Part shown: in pieces, positions 41,594 to 53,740 of the stretch
How positions within the stretch are numbered: the first letter of the stretch is position 1
How the letters are laid out: each line of letters starts with the position of its first letter
Source: Aspidiotus rigidus
Taxonomy: Eukaryota; Arthropoda; Insecta; Hemiptera; Diaspididae
Reading direction: 5' to 3'
Assembly: GCA_035079385.1 (NCBI GenBank)
Contig: JAVHKY010000025.1
Coordinates: forward strand, 14,544,501 to 14,608,500
Length of the DNA stretch: 64,000 nt
The notes under the pieces: generated by a model
What the model was told of the DNA's origin: nothing
What the model saw: the letters and a program-made list of their open reading frames with translations, nothing else
Databases searched by the model: none
Position numbers and translations under genes: made by a program

Positions 41594-44500
41594 TCAATTT
41601 GGTTTACACCTGCAGACGCAGCAAGAAGGAAACAAAAACCAATCCATGAAAATTCCTTTACAATCATTTTGCGGATCGTAAGCTAGCAGACGGTGCCACT
41701 TGTACTTTTGCTCGCAACGACAGTCTTTCGAACATCGTCTCGTTTCGCTCTTTCTGAAAAATAAAAACAAAATTTTTATCAGGATCGCCATCAGTGCAGT
41801 TTTCATTCTTATGGCTGTGAAATCCCATCCTGATAATAATTCTTTGAACGTGGTGCTTGAAATATACCGTTTAGGTTTCATCCCCAGTCCAGGAGACATG
41901 TGGAGAGTAGTTATTGGAGTTATTGAAGATATATGGAGCAAATTACGTATTTAGATACACTACTAAATTTCAATTTTGAGACTAGGTTCACGAGAAGTTG
42001 CAATTTCAAAATATTTGGACGTATTTTTCGTCATCGGAAATGTCAAGGTTTCGATCATCGGGCTCGTGATATACGGAGGCCCTGCTTCCCTAGCGATGTA
42101 ATGGTCTTCGACCTATATTAGAGTTTTGGAAAAATTCTGATCTTGAGACTCCCAAGAAACCATATCGACTCCAAATCGACATCGATTTAATGTCAAGTGA
42201 CTCTAGATCGACCAAAAGTTGATACAAAATCTGACGTTCATTTTTGGACCGGTCAGCGCTACATCGCCACTATTTGAACCTCTTGCTTTCATCGACCTTA
42301 GTCTGACACTCAATTATTTAATGGATTAAATTCCGCTGAGGAAACCAGGGTAATTGAGTTTTGATGCAAGAAGGTTGATATGATTTGAAAGAAAATTTCA
42401 CATTCCAAAACTCTTATTCTTTTTTGCAGTGATCAGATTGCCACATTTCGTCTGCGTGATTGGAAAGTGTCCCTTCAAAGGGAAATTTCAGCAAGACACC
42501 CACGACTCACAAAGTTGTTTGTTTGGATTGCTCAAGCAGCAGATTTTTGTTCATAATAGGAGATCCCTACGAATATCAAAGATATGAGCAATTTGGCGAC
42601 AAAGCACTGAATTTAGAGAATCTGATTGGCTTAGCGGCTTTTTATTTGATGTTTATCAAGTGACAAGTTATTCTGGTCCGAGTGTCGACTGAAAATTTAC
42701 ATTAAATTTGGAAATTGGAAATTTCTGGAATTCAAGTGCAAAATCTGATAAGGTTTTAAAAATGAGTCGGCTTTTGATATTAGATTTTATTGTTAACTGA
42801 AAATCGACGTCGTAGCTGTGTCAATTTAACCATTGCTGTATTAGCCGAGCAATGGCGGTAGGAAGGGGGGCGAGCTCCCTCCATTGAAAAATAAAACAAA
42901 AAAAAAAGGAAATGAAAATGCGAAAAAAAATGGGAAACGAGAAGAGATAAAGAGAACAAGTACGAAAAACGCGATCTGGGAAGGTAATTTGGACCTTTTT
43001 TAGCCAAACCCAACCAAGCGATATGATAACAATCTAGAGAAATGGAGAAAAATGTTCCTTTACTATAAGCGAATATTCTCCTTTTCCCCAGATCGTTATC
43101 ATGTCGCTTGGTTGGGTTTGGCGAAATAGGGTCCATTTATGTGGTACCGGTGATGTACCAGGAATTGAGAAGGCAGGAAGCAAAAACTTTTTTCCAAGCT
43201 GACGTGGAAAATTTTGGACAGTCCCATTTCGTTTTTCCAGATCCGCGACTGTAGCCAAGATAGTCCTTCTCATACACGTATATAACTAATGGCTACGTAT
43301 TCTATCTGCGTGTAGCAAAGTCTCAAACAAGACAGAATGCGTCAATAAGGTGACTCTACATGTATATCGCAACGTACAGTGATTCAGACTAATATGTAAA
43401 CTCAATCTCAATGAGGACTTTAAAAGACGTGAATTTTCAGTAAATCTTGAGTCATGTTATTTATCGGGTCCATCGGGTCCATTTTATGTATGAAGGGAGG
43501 AAGAGTTACACTTCAGCTCCTTATAGGATTTCGCCTACATGAGGTTCTTGGACGAATTTTGACCTTGGAACTCACTCTATATGTGGCGAAGGAAGGGTCA
43601 CACCCCCTCCGGGAGCCTCATCATTAAGGATTTTGAAAAAATTTTAATTTTGGAACTCGATGTATGAAGGAAACCGGTCTGACAGTAAAATAAAATTTTT
43701 ATTCTTGCATTTTGGCGAAATTCATCAATTCGCCGTAAATGATGAGGTGCATACAATTTAAATTTAACTATGGCCTACTTCCCTCTTTGTAAACCTAATG
43801 ACTGGGTAAAATTTTGGTCTTGGATCTCAATCTATATTTTATTTTTAATTAGGTCTATGAATTCTGTCTGCAAGTAGCAAAGTTACTGTTCAGATGGACC
43901 GTTGCAAGTGGGTGACTGTGATACTTTGACTCCAGATCGCCGTCAATTTGAAGTCAATTATTTACAGTTGACCGCGGCATATATTTCCAGCATACTAAAC
44001 TCCATTCAACTTCAATTCAACTCTCGACAGTGTTTTTTGGTCCGAAAAAAACATCAACAAAGAAGGAAAATATGAGCAAAAATAGTATCTGAAACACCTT
44101 TCTGCAGATTGTAAAATTTTTCAAACATTTTTTCTGTGTTTGAATAAGTAGTGAATGACAGACAGCTAGCTGAAAGCCGTAAGCCGAAAAGTAGCTGTAT
44201 TTTTCATATTTTTTTGAAGCCAAAAGCCAAAGCCTATGCTGTATTTTTCAGGGTTATACAAGTTTGACCCAAAAATTGATGTTTTTCTTCAAAATATTCA
44301 AAAGCTAGCCGACAAATAGCTATATATTTCATATTTTTTTGAAGTCAAAAGCCAAAGTTGTATCTTTCAGGGTCATAAGTTTAAGCCGAAAGCGCAGGCC
44401 GTATCGTTCGGCTGTCATCAGCGTTTTGCAGCCAAAGAATACGGCTCAGGCTTTCGGCTGAAGCTAAAGATCTTGAAAAATACAGCTTAGGCTTTCAGCT

Positions 44501-47500
44501 GATCGTTGAGAATTGGTATCCTTTGAAAGGTTTCCAGCAGTAGAATATCATTATCCTATTACAATTTCAATAAATTCGATTATCAAATCAGAATCTAAAA
44601 ATTCCAACAACTAAAGGGAAGAAAGACCACATGAGACAAGAATCAGAAATACAGTCGCCAGCCATTAGCCAACTACCAGACACCCTAGAGTCCAGGGTGT
44701 TGGACGCATAATTTTTTTTGGAGGCCTCCGGAACGAATACAGAAAATTATCCTCCAACTCCGGTTGCCTCCAGTGGAAACGTTTGGAGGCGCCTCCTGAC
44801 CTCCAAAGTATGTCTCTGGAGGTACCTCCGAGAGCCTCCCAGCGCAATTACTGAAATTGGAGAAAATGCCTCCAAAGACACCTTCGGAGACGCCTCTGGA
44901 GGCACCTGTAACGTTGATCAGTGTGACCAGACGTAGCATATTGGCCTACCAGTGTTGCCAGATGAGAGATGATACTCAGAAGGTGTATTTAAAACTTTGG
45001 CTTTTATTCGAACCGAGCAGCACTATCATCAAAGTGGCTGAATGAGGTTACTAGGAATAGAATACTGTTGAAGAAAAATGTCTTCTAAAGGGTCTTTGGA
45101 AGCACCTCCAAGTCTCTAGCTGGAAGCAAGGTACCTCCAGAAGCAAATTGCTCCAGCCTCCAACACTTTGGTTTAGCACTCCGGAGGCACTTGCAAGTCT
45201 CCAATGAGCCTACAAAATTTCAGCTAGCCTCCGCCTTACTGGAGGCAAACGCCAAACGGAAAAACCGGAAAAGGGAAAATTGATTTCTTCTTCTTTTATT
45301 GATTCATCTATTTGATATAAGAGAAAATATGAAAAATGAAAAGAAAATATTGAAAAATTCTGTCATTTGATTCATCAAAAAACTCCAATAATTATAATAA
45401 TTGGGCTCACAATCACAAATCAAGAGAACCATAAATTGAAATTTCAGTGAAAATCATCATCAGCCGAAAGAAACCAAATAAATATACGGCTTAATTCAGT
45501 TTTCGGCTGACAACCGAAAGTATACGGCTTTGAAAAAACTGAAGCCAAATACCCCAAAAATACAGCTGAATACAGCTTTCGGCTGGCTGTCATACTCTGG
45601 TTTGAAGCATTTTTTACTGATGAAAAAGTATGGACATTCTCCTCCCCTCACGTGGGGACATCGACGTACACCAACTTTAAGTTGGGACGGCAAATGAAGG
45701 GTATCGAAAAGGAAGAAATTCCAGAAGAAACGAGCTAGAGAAACGGTTTCTTCTAAAAGCTGCAAATGATTCAAGGATACAGATCGTTCCTTTTGGACAT
45801 TCCCGCCTCTGTCCCTGCACCTGTGACCTTTGAGTTTTATTAATTTTCTGAAGGAACAATTTTTTCTCGTCAAACTTTTCTGCACATACAGTCTTATCAA
45901 TACTGAACTTTATTCGTAATTGCTGAGAGTTTCATTAGCCGAGTAAGAAATTTGATTGCGGTACCATAATTTATGACGAGAGCTGACGCCTCTAGTCAGA
46001 GCCTAATGACCTTGACCTATATTTTGGTATTTGGATTTTCGACCTTGGAACTCAACCTATGAGCATGAAAAGTTCCTTAGTGAACCTCAAGATTCAACCT
46101 TGAGATTCCAAGTATGAGACTGAGACACTGAAAGGGAAAAGTAGCTGGGGCTGGATATTAGCATCCGAAATCGCCCCCGAAGTATTTTTAGCGCGAGAAT
46201 TCATTTTTCGTACCGCGCAAGAAGTTTTTATAAAATAAAATAATACTTACGAACAAACTTCCTGATGTATGGCCTGCTCAAAGTGCTCCGTATTCACTAT
46301 AGCTCGTGTTTTACCCGCGCTATTGGCAGCCCAGTATGGCGTCAGTACTTCTTGTTTCGACTCGCAAGAATCAATCCTAAAGCGAGACAAAATCAAAAAA
46401 AATAATATTACCGAAAGTAATAGAGACAAAAGATTAATCAATGTTGTACCTTACGCCTCATACATTTCGAAACACTCGCACAATTCAAAACGATCTAAAA
46501 TCCGTTTTCATTGTAGGTATACGACGTGAGTATTCATGCTGCGCGTCAAGATGAATTTTTCATAACTTTTATAGCTATACAGGTTTCTCTATCTTCGTGA
46601 CAATCACGTAAAATATTTTATGGTCTTGTTTCGCTATAATCGCGTCTAACGAGGATCTAATTTACCACGCCAACTTCCAAACATCGATGTTCAAGCTGAG
46701 CGCTGTGGTTGAGTTTTAAGGCTTGAGGTTTGCGTGAAAAATTCGGATTTGATGAGAAGGAAACGTGAAGTAATTTTGTTCTCACGTTAAAGACGACTTT
46801 CGTCATTTCCTTTCTTATCTTCGCCCATTCAATTTAAAACGCATCAATTTTCGCGCCTTCTTCGGTGGCAAAAATATACCGTAGCGGTATTCATTGGACC
46901 ACCATCATAAACGAAATGAGCTTTCGAGCTGAAAATTATAACTAGAAGCTGCTTACCTGCCACTCTCAGCTTCCGGAATTTTTGGTAAGGTAGGTTTAGT
47001 TTGACGTTTATTTAAAAGTCTATTAAAATACGATTCTCCGTAAGCGGATGGCAGCGGATGCGATGGATGCTGATTACGCGGTCGTTTATTTCTGTCTGGC
47101 CCGCCGTAATCGTCAGGCCCGTAATCAACGGTACTGCTTTCGAATTCGCCGTACATGCGGCGCACTAACGCCTTATTTTCGTCGATAAACCTGTCTATTT
47201 GTTCTCTGCAAACAGTTCGTAGCCACAGCCACTGTTATTGAAAATATTTAAACGTAAATTTTTCACGATATCGATTTTAAAATGATGAATGACGACAATA
47301 TAAAATGTAGTCCAAAAAAATATCGATAATAAATCATTATTTTTGTTTCCTGACGATAATTGTACGTTCGTATTTTGGTTTTCAGGCGTCTTCAATAGGC
47401 AATTCTATTAACACGATCACATGCCCGCGTTTGACACAAATTAAGGTGTGGACTCCGCAATGCGGACACGAAAAAATTTAGTACTGAATAATTATTTTTT

Positions 47501-47954
47501 TTTAATAATAATTATTTTCGAGATAATACATAAAGAGATTTGAAAGTTTGGGATCTTGCCATGTATCAGTACTGATGGTTTGGCCTCGGGTTGTGGGGAA
47601 AGAGATCAACAAAGATTTGCGTAGGACGTTCGTATATTATTTGAATGACAAACCACGAATAAAAATCACAAGGTTATTTCATAGGTATAAAATGTAGAAG
47701 ATATCGCTACGGTGACTACCGTGAAGGAGAGAGCCAAGGTCTACATTTCCTCGTAGCTTTCTTCTATTTTCTGTACGCAGGGATGAAATCGTGCTAATAT
47801 ACTATGCGTGAATTAGATAAAGCACTTACTTAGGATAACTAGTTCCCGCTGTTGGACAAAACAACTGATGATGTCGTTTTATACACGGAGCTCCTCGTAT
47901 TATATCACCTCGAATTTCGTAGCCTAAAGCTAAAGATAATGCTGCCCACATTAT
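41594..47954 (-). CDS. Spatzle-family cystine-knot cytokine (N-terminal exon missing)
   Basis: Exons 47954-47830, 47205-46957, 46376-46251, 41753-41594 give 219 residues plus an unseen leader; phases fit. The pro-region has [20 protein letters not shown] and a low-complexity Tyr/Gly/Pro stretch with NKRQ, a possible cleavage site. The cystine knot is split over two exons: [38 protein letters not shown], then [37 protein letters not shown]. Ten cysteines lie in the last 95 residues. These C-terminal motifs resemble Spatzle 3/4-type paralogs rather than canonical Spatzle, but I cannot assign a number. Spatzle proteins are secreted, cleaved and bind Toll-family receptors in immunity and development. 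A 4.5-kb intron interrupts the knot and is full of repeats. The acceptor at 47955 shows that a further upstream exon, probably with the leader, exists. Confidence 0.93.
42991..43134. repeat. Foldback element in the Spatzle-like intron
   Basis: The 33-nt arms gccaaacccaaccaagcgat... (43003-43035) and their complement (43090-43122) differ at only two positions, with a 54-nt loop. Weaker symmetry extends to ggacc/ggtcc at the ends. It could form a long hairpin in the pre-mRNA. Confidence 0.8.
44150..45600. mobile_element. Putative 1.45-kb element with degenerate inverted ends and a GGAGGC-rich core
   Basis: The left end (gacagacagctagctgaaag, then agctgtatttttca) and the complement of the right end (gacagccagccgaaagctgt, then agctgtatttttgg) are similar and inverted. 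AAGCCGAAAG/CTTTCGGCTT motifs are dense at 44170-44500 and 45470-45595. The core (44720-45250) has about twenty GGAGGC or GCCTCC hexamers in an otherwise AT-rich region. No coding capacity. Superfamily unknown. Confidence 0.5.
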
Positions 47955-49490
47955 CTGTAATCAAAAAAAAATATCACACAACCAAATGTAAATCATTTTA
48001 CGTAAATTTGTAAATTCGATGAGGCGTGAAGAAATAAATTAAAATCAAGTTAAATCGAAACGTATATTATGATTTAAAATAGAATCATCTTTCAATCGTT
48101 TTGATAAGTGAGTTTTTAATTGATGCGAGTAAGTGAGACCGGATTAACAGATTAACGGCGCCATCGTGATCTCGTACAGTAAAGGCTTCAACTTATGAAT
48201 GTAAGAAACGAACAAGTTTGTATTTTCTACGCTGATGAACTAGAATACCTGAAAATTGGCATTAAAAATTGTTATTTTGCCACAATTTAATGATAAGCGA
48301 TCTGAAGAACGATACTATCAGCGAAATTCTAGCTTGAACGTAAAAGGTAATGCGGAACACGGTGCAGTGGCCTCAACAAATCGACAATTTCTATCATACC
48401 TCCTGTTTAAAACATTTACCGTAATCAGACGAAATTATTCAGTACGAAAAATGTCAGCTGACAGAATCACGAGATATTCAAAAATAACAGAGGAATTTAA
48501 GCGTAGAACGATGACTTTTTACCAACGAATGAAATTTGAAGCGGAGGCAGAGTATTTTTTTTTTCACGTAATAATGTAATTATTATGAAGAGGCTCGTTC
48601 AAAAATGACGCCAAAACGATTGATGGCCGTGTGTACTCTGCCCCGGTTGATGATGGGAATCAAAATTTCCTAGTTTTCAGTAAAGAGAACCGTGATCTGA
48701 TTACAAATTTGAAAATTATTTATGTATGAACGTGATACAATCGGAAAATACACACCAGATGACGTCGTATGTTTGTAAGTAAATAAACTTTTCTTACCAA
48801 TTTCGATGCAGATAGATGTGATAACATCGGAGAGTCTTATCATCTCTATTTATCGACCAGTAAACTCCAGACAAACTTGAAACACTTAACTCCACAACGA
48901 GTTAGGTACCTATTCAAACTACTTAATTCGCGAAGAAAACCAAGAATAAACTTACGGATGCGGACAGATTCCCAGTAGGGTTCTAACCGGAAACATATTC
49001 CTCCCCTCTCTTAGGAAAACAAAAATAAACTGAACCTAGGAGGTTCTTGTTCAAACACGCTTACAATCCACAAAATATAAACTTGGCAGAACCAAATGAA
49101 GAAACATGTACGAACGAAGCAACTTCAAACGCGTTCGAACCCATAGAGGAATCAAGGATAAACGTGTGGGGAATAGCTCAGGCAAAAAAGTAAAGTGGAG
49201 GGGAATAATTTGTTTTGTCGTGCGAAAAACGATATACCCGTAACAAGGAGTAAAATTTGTGATCAATCAACATGAAAAAAATTCAAAAAATGTGCAAACA
49301 AGATCCCGTTTTATGTCTCCATGGTGAAGAAATAGCGTCACAACACAACTTGCTAAAATATGGGACTTGTTAAACTAACAACCCTCATGAGAGGGATTGG
49401 ACAAGGAGCCCATATCTTTCTCCGCTGAAGCACTGCTAGCACATATTCATATTTTTCCAGCCTATGTTTCTATATAGTTGAAAAGATCGG
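47955..49490. other. Upstream region of the Spatzle-like gene, no exon identified
   Basis: No confident exon, RNA or repeat. A 107-codon + frame (48256-48579) lacks an ATG and family resemblance. The missing 5' exon of the Spatzle-like gene must lie here or beyond. Confidence 0.4.
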
Positions 49491-49529
49491 GGACGTGGCG
49501 TCAAGCGGGCTACACCCCTCTTCCTCCTT

Positions 49530-49730
49530 TTTAACAGGAAACCTGCATTGATAAAGAATGACGGTCGCCAGTCGCCGTCCGGAAAAACATAGGACTTGAA
49601 AAAATTTCAACCTCCGAGCTTGACAGACACGAGTGACTCCCATAAAACAGGTTCCGTGTTTGCCTCAATTAACAAAGATAATGATGGCAAACCTCGAGCA
49701 GCTCACTAAGTGAGCTGCGAGTTTCTTGTA
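49530..49730. repeat. Hairpin-bearing dispersed repeat (copy 3, inverted)
   Basis: Contains AACAGG-TTC-CGTGTT (about 49646-49660, one mismatch), then tgcctcaattaacaaagat, then the perfect hairpin GCAGCTCAC-taa-GTGAGCTGC (49698-49718). It is the reverse complement of 14163-14250 with substitutions. A degenerate AACAGG-aaa-CCTGCA lies at 49533-49547. Confidence 0.75.
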
Positions 49731-50113
49731 TCATAACCTAGTATGCTTGGGTCAACAAGTTCAACACCCGTATTCTCAAACAATGTAAGTATATACTTGA
49801 AAGTCCCAAACGGTCCTAAAAAAATTAGGAAAAAATATAATAGCACGCAAGACGAAAAGATTTGGTACAGAAAGTGGGAGAACGTAAGAATGTAGTTTAC
49901 TAACGCAATCGAGAAGAAATATGAACGCAATAAAGGGGCACGCAATTTAAAATAGTGGGAAAAACGCAAAGCAACAAATCATGAATTCTTTTTAATAAAA
50001 TATGGCTAATTGCTGAATTCTGACATATGACCCGCAGAGTTCACCTAAAAGTTCGTATTGACATGTTCCATGTCTTTTCTCTCGCCGGGCCCCGATTTTG
50101 AAACTCGCGAGTA
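49731..50113. other. Unassigned sequence
   Basis: AT-rich, without a recognised gene or repeat. Confidence 0.4.
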
Positions 50114-50142
50114 CCCCCCCCCCCCCCCCCCGCCCCGCCCCC
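50114..50142. repeat. Poly(C) tract
   Basis: 18 consecutive C followed by gccccgccccc; a likely assembly weak point. Confidence 0.95.
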
Positions 50143-50149
50143 GTCAAGA

Positions 50150-50233
50150 GAAATCTCTACCCCGTGGGTGATTCAGAAATTCGCGAGTACACCCCGCGTA
50201 ATAATAATAATTAATAATAAATAAATTAATTAC

Positions 50234-50270
<37 letters not shown>

Positions 50271-51095
50271 AAATAATTAAAAAATGAAATAAATAAATAA
50301 TTAAATAATTAATATAATTAATAATTAGAAAATCTCTACCCCGTGGGTGATTAAGAAATTCGTGAGTACACCCCGCGTAATAATAATAAATAATTAATTA
50401 ATTAATAATTCAATAATTAAATAATTGAATAATTAAATAATTAAATGATTAAATAATTAAATAATTAAATAATTAATTACCGTGCGTCCGTGCAAGCGTG
50501 CGTCCGTGCACATCTCTACCGCGCGGGTGATTCAGAAATTCGCGAGTACACCCCGCGTAATAATAATAAATAAATAATTAATTAATTAATAATTAAATAA
50601 TTAAATAAATAAATGATTAAATAATTAATATAATTAATAATTAGAAAATCTCTACCCCGTGGGTGATTCGGAAATTCCCGAGTACGCCCCGCGTAATAAT
50701 AATAAATAAATAAATAATTAATTAATTAATTAAATAATTAAATAATTAAATAATTAAATAATTAAATAATTAAATAATTAAATTAAAAAAATAATTAAAT
50801 AATTAATATAATTAATAATTAGAAAATTTTCTAAGTCCCTCTTCCTATCATATATGGCTGGATAGTCGACATTTTTCCAAGTCCCCTAGACTTGAATTGT
50901 CTCATACCATTCAAATACAACAGCGAGTCAGGGGGCGAACTCGTAATAATTAATAATAAATAAAAAAATAAATATTAAATAATTAAATAATTGAATAATT
51001 AAATAATTAAATAATTAAATAATTAAATAATTAAATAATTAAATAATTAAATGAATAAATACATAATTAAATAATTAATATAATCAATAATTAGA
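50150..51095. repeat. Composite tandem array: G/C-rich cassette alternating with AATTAAATAA microsatellite
   Basis: The cassette atctctaccccgtgggtgat, then cagaaattcgcgagtacacc and ccgcgtaataataa starts near 50152, 50332, 50511 and 50648 (spacing about 180, 179, 137). (TAATTAAATAA)n-type runs fill the spaces. A 45-bp satellite monomer is embedded at about 50825-50885. Further AT arrays run to 51095. Confidence 0.85.
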
Positions 51096-52070
51096 AAATT
51101 TTATACCATTCCAATACAACAGCGAGATCGCTCGTTCGCCCCACGAAAGTTGATACCTCAAAGTATAGAACACCCACAATTACCTCAAAATATTTCTCAT
51201 ACAAGACTTATACGACGCCAAGATAGGTAAAGGGGTAAACGAATAATATCTCACGAACACTTGACCTAGTAGAAGCCTAGAATGAAATATTTCAAGATGA
51301 CTGATAAAATATGAAAGATATGGAACATGATTTTCATTTATTTGGCTATGCCAGAAAATTTTTTAACAGATATATGAGTTCAAATATGATGTTTTGAAGC
51401 TTGATTATAATAGTTTGAGTCATAAGGAATTCAAAAATTACAAATTTCCAAAAATAGGGCGTCCGCCCGACAGACGCCGTTTCGACAGAAAGCTCCTCAA
51501 TTATTTAAGATTAAATCTTAACAAATCATGACGATTACAGTGTAAACACTGTATCTTTTCGAAAAGTAATATTTTCTTGTTATCTGATAATTAATTGTTG
51601 TTGATATAAAAATGCGTGATCCTTAGATGTTTTTCATGATTACTCGGAATTACAAATCAACCTTGAAAGATGGAACCCCTGGGTCAAAAAGTCAAGAGAG
51701 GACGACCGGCGAAAGCAAAGAGAGCTTCCCTCACCCAGTAATAATTTTCATTATTGTTAGTACAAAATTACTATCATCATCATTATCATTACTTACTCTT
51801 GATTTTTAATTTTTTTTTTATTTATAAACAATATTTTAACAATTTAGTTCGTGAAAACACAGTTTTGAAAAGCATTATCAATGTGGCAACATTTCATTTC
51901 CTGTTTTCACCAATTTAACATATTTTTAAATCATTGCGTGCAATAGATTTTTGTTGCGTAAAATCTCCTCACCTATTGCGTTTGTCCGTGTTTTTTATTC
52001 TTACTGCCGATATTGCGTGCACTTTTCTTTTTTTTGCGTACTGAAAAATCCTTACCAGAAAATTAGGTGC
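51096..52070. other. Unassigned AT-rich sequence
   Basis: No gene or repeat recognised; the small frame 51627-51809 has no family resemblance. Confidence 0.4.
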
Positions 52071-52073
52071 CAT

Positions 52074-52224
52074 TGAAAAGTCTACAATGGTAGCGAGAAG
52101 CCCGCAAGCTTCGCAGTTCCGCGGGAAACGGCTAGTCATATTATGAGTAGACGTATTAAGGTCTGATCGGGAGTTCGAAATTTTCCAATTCCCTCTCCTA
52201 TCATATCTCATGATTATAACATAC
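52074..52224. repeat. Degenerate double-hairpin module and satellite remnant
   Basis: aattaggtgccattgaaaag, then tctacaatggtagcgagaag and cccgc aligns with the module at 12607-12649 with substitutions in both stems. It is followed by an incomplete satellite monomer (ttccctctcctatcatatct). Confidence 0.55.
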
Positions 52225-53304
52225 AAGCCGTAAGCCCGCTAAATATTATAAAATTTCAAATTATTTTCAAAATTCTTGATATTTATTTATCATTAGTATT
52301 CTCTTAGTTCAATTTCTAATCTAATTCTTTTAATTTCCAATTTTTCAATTTCATTTTTTTTTTTCGTTGATATTTTGTTTTACACTTTCAATCTCGTTCT
52401 TAATATTTTCTCTGATAGTTAGATGCCGTCTTTTTAGAAGATCCTTTGCGCATTCTTCTTTTTGGGTGTATGCTTGCTGAAAAATTTGTCATTTTTTGTG
52501 GATTGTTGGAAGAGGTAGATAACTTCCTATATAATGATACACCAAAAATTTTGAAAGTTGTAAATATGTTTGGAACTTCATTACACCCTAAAGAAATCAT
52601 TGAAAGCGCAATGTTGTATTTACGCAAATTATTAAGAAAATGATATCTATTATCCCTTCCGTCTAATAGTTTTTGAAGAAGATCCTGCATTGAGGGTGAA
52701 TCAGGTAACTTAATCTTATCACTCCTGCGACAGAAATTTCGATTTTCAGTTTCAAATAATTTTCCATCACAAAATGTGCACGTAATTGCCAGATTCCCAA
52801 TTGAACTTATAGCCTACTGGTATATTCTTTCTCAATAATGTACCTAATGAATGGACTATTATTGTTCTGACAATCATTTTCCACATTATTTACTGATGTC
52901 AAAATTTCGGAATTGATACGAGCTCTTCCCTTTGTTCGTCAACCGCCCTAGATTTGCTTTCTTGCGTTTTGGCATTCCAATTAGATTTCAATAACGTGGG
53001 ACATACGTGATATTGAATTTTCAAAATTGACGTGAATTGTTTTTCTTTTCTTAGTCCTCACGTTAAATTTGAAATAATGAAAGACAACCACCACTTCTTC
53101 AGATAATTGCTAAGCAAAATCTTTATCGTAACCCTACACTATTCGATCACTCATAGTATGGGTATTCAAAACTTCTCCGGTTAAAAAGAACCATTTTCCA
53201 AAAATATTTGCCTAGCACATATTAATTTTCGACGAACGTCAACCAAAATGATTGCTTAGCATTTTCAATCAATAAATTAATGAATGATACAGATTTTTCA
53301 TCTC
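52225..53304. repeat. Segmental duplication, copy A
   Basis: Nearly identical, in direct orientation, to 58088-59663, apart from scattered substitutions, a 4-bp indel and a 489-bp insertion in copy B. It begins acaagccgtaagcccgctaa right after a satellite remnant in both places. It carries the Helitron-like protein fossil. Confidence 0.9.
52400..52975 (-). pseudogene. Helitron-like Rep/helicase N-terminal fossil, copy A
   Basis: On the minus strand from ATG 52975: MPKRKKANLGRLTNKGKSS, a typical basic start of insect Helitron/PIF1-like proteins. After a break comes CTFCDGKLFETE, NFCRRSDKIKLPDSPSM, LLQKLLDGRDNRYHFLNNLR, KYNIALSMISLGCNEV, FKIFGVSLYRKL. This follows the order of the Helitron-like N-terminal domain (C-x2-C...K-x-LP...LL-x-G...HFL-x-N-I/L-R-x-YN-x-A). 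Most of the protein, including the Rep HUH motif and helicase, is absent. Confidence 0.6.
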
Positions 53305-53596
53305 TTCCCCCTCTGAAATTTTTGTAAGTCTTTCTCGTATCATATCTAGCTCTCCCTATCATCATATACTGGGTGGACCAAAATGATGTTACCAGTTGAA
53401 TTACGACTTCTCTGAGTCGATTTATGGACCCAAAGTGAGCCAAAAATATTTGTCAAAAGTCTCAAAAATTAAAAATCGTTTAAACTTCGTATTTTACTTG
53501 ATTTTAAAGTGAAATTTAACGCTGACTCCAAAAAAAATCGGAGGGCTTCCCCACAATTACGAGACGTACGGATAAACGTGATTAGTGGAAAATTTT
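53305..53596. other. Short spacer with satellite remnant
   Basis: A degraded 45-bp satellite monomer lies at about 53310-53350; the rest is unassigned. Confidence 0.4.
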
Positions 53597-53740
53597 GTAA
53601 AATGGCTTTAATTATCACGATTTTTCAAACAAAACTTTTCGACGTTTCGACACGACCTCGGAGTCATCATCAGGAGGAAACTAATTAATGAACACTCAAA
53701 AGTTTTGTTCGGAAAATCATGACAATTAAAGCCATTTTAC
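53597..53740. repeat. Foldback with hammerhead-ribozyme-like core
   Basis: The 43-nt arms gtaaaatggctttaattatc... (53597-53639) and complement (53698-53740) pair with few mismatches. The 58-nt centre, read on the minus strand, contains CCTGATGATGACTCCGAGG followed by TCGTGTCGAAACGTCG: a CTGATGA box and a GAAA box separated by 18 nt. The predicted stem II is imperfect, so activity is doubtful. Confidence 0.6.

Noticed and set aside
52120..52136. GCGGGAAACGGCTAG as a Helitron 3' end with CTAG
   Set aside because: Single occurrence; the better copies of the hairpin module at 12.6 and 2.3 kb are not followed by CTRR at a fixed distance.
52446..52643. 65-codon + frame repeated at 58799-58996
   Set aside because: Conserved only because of the segmental duplication; the minus strand carries the Helitron-like similarity.
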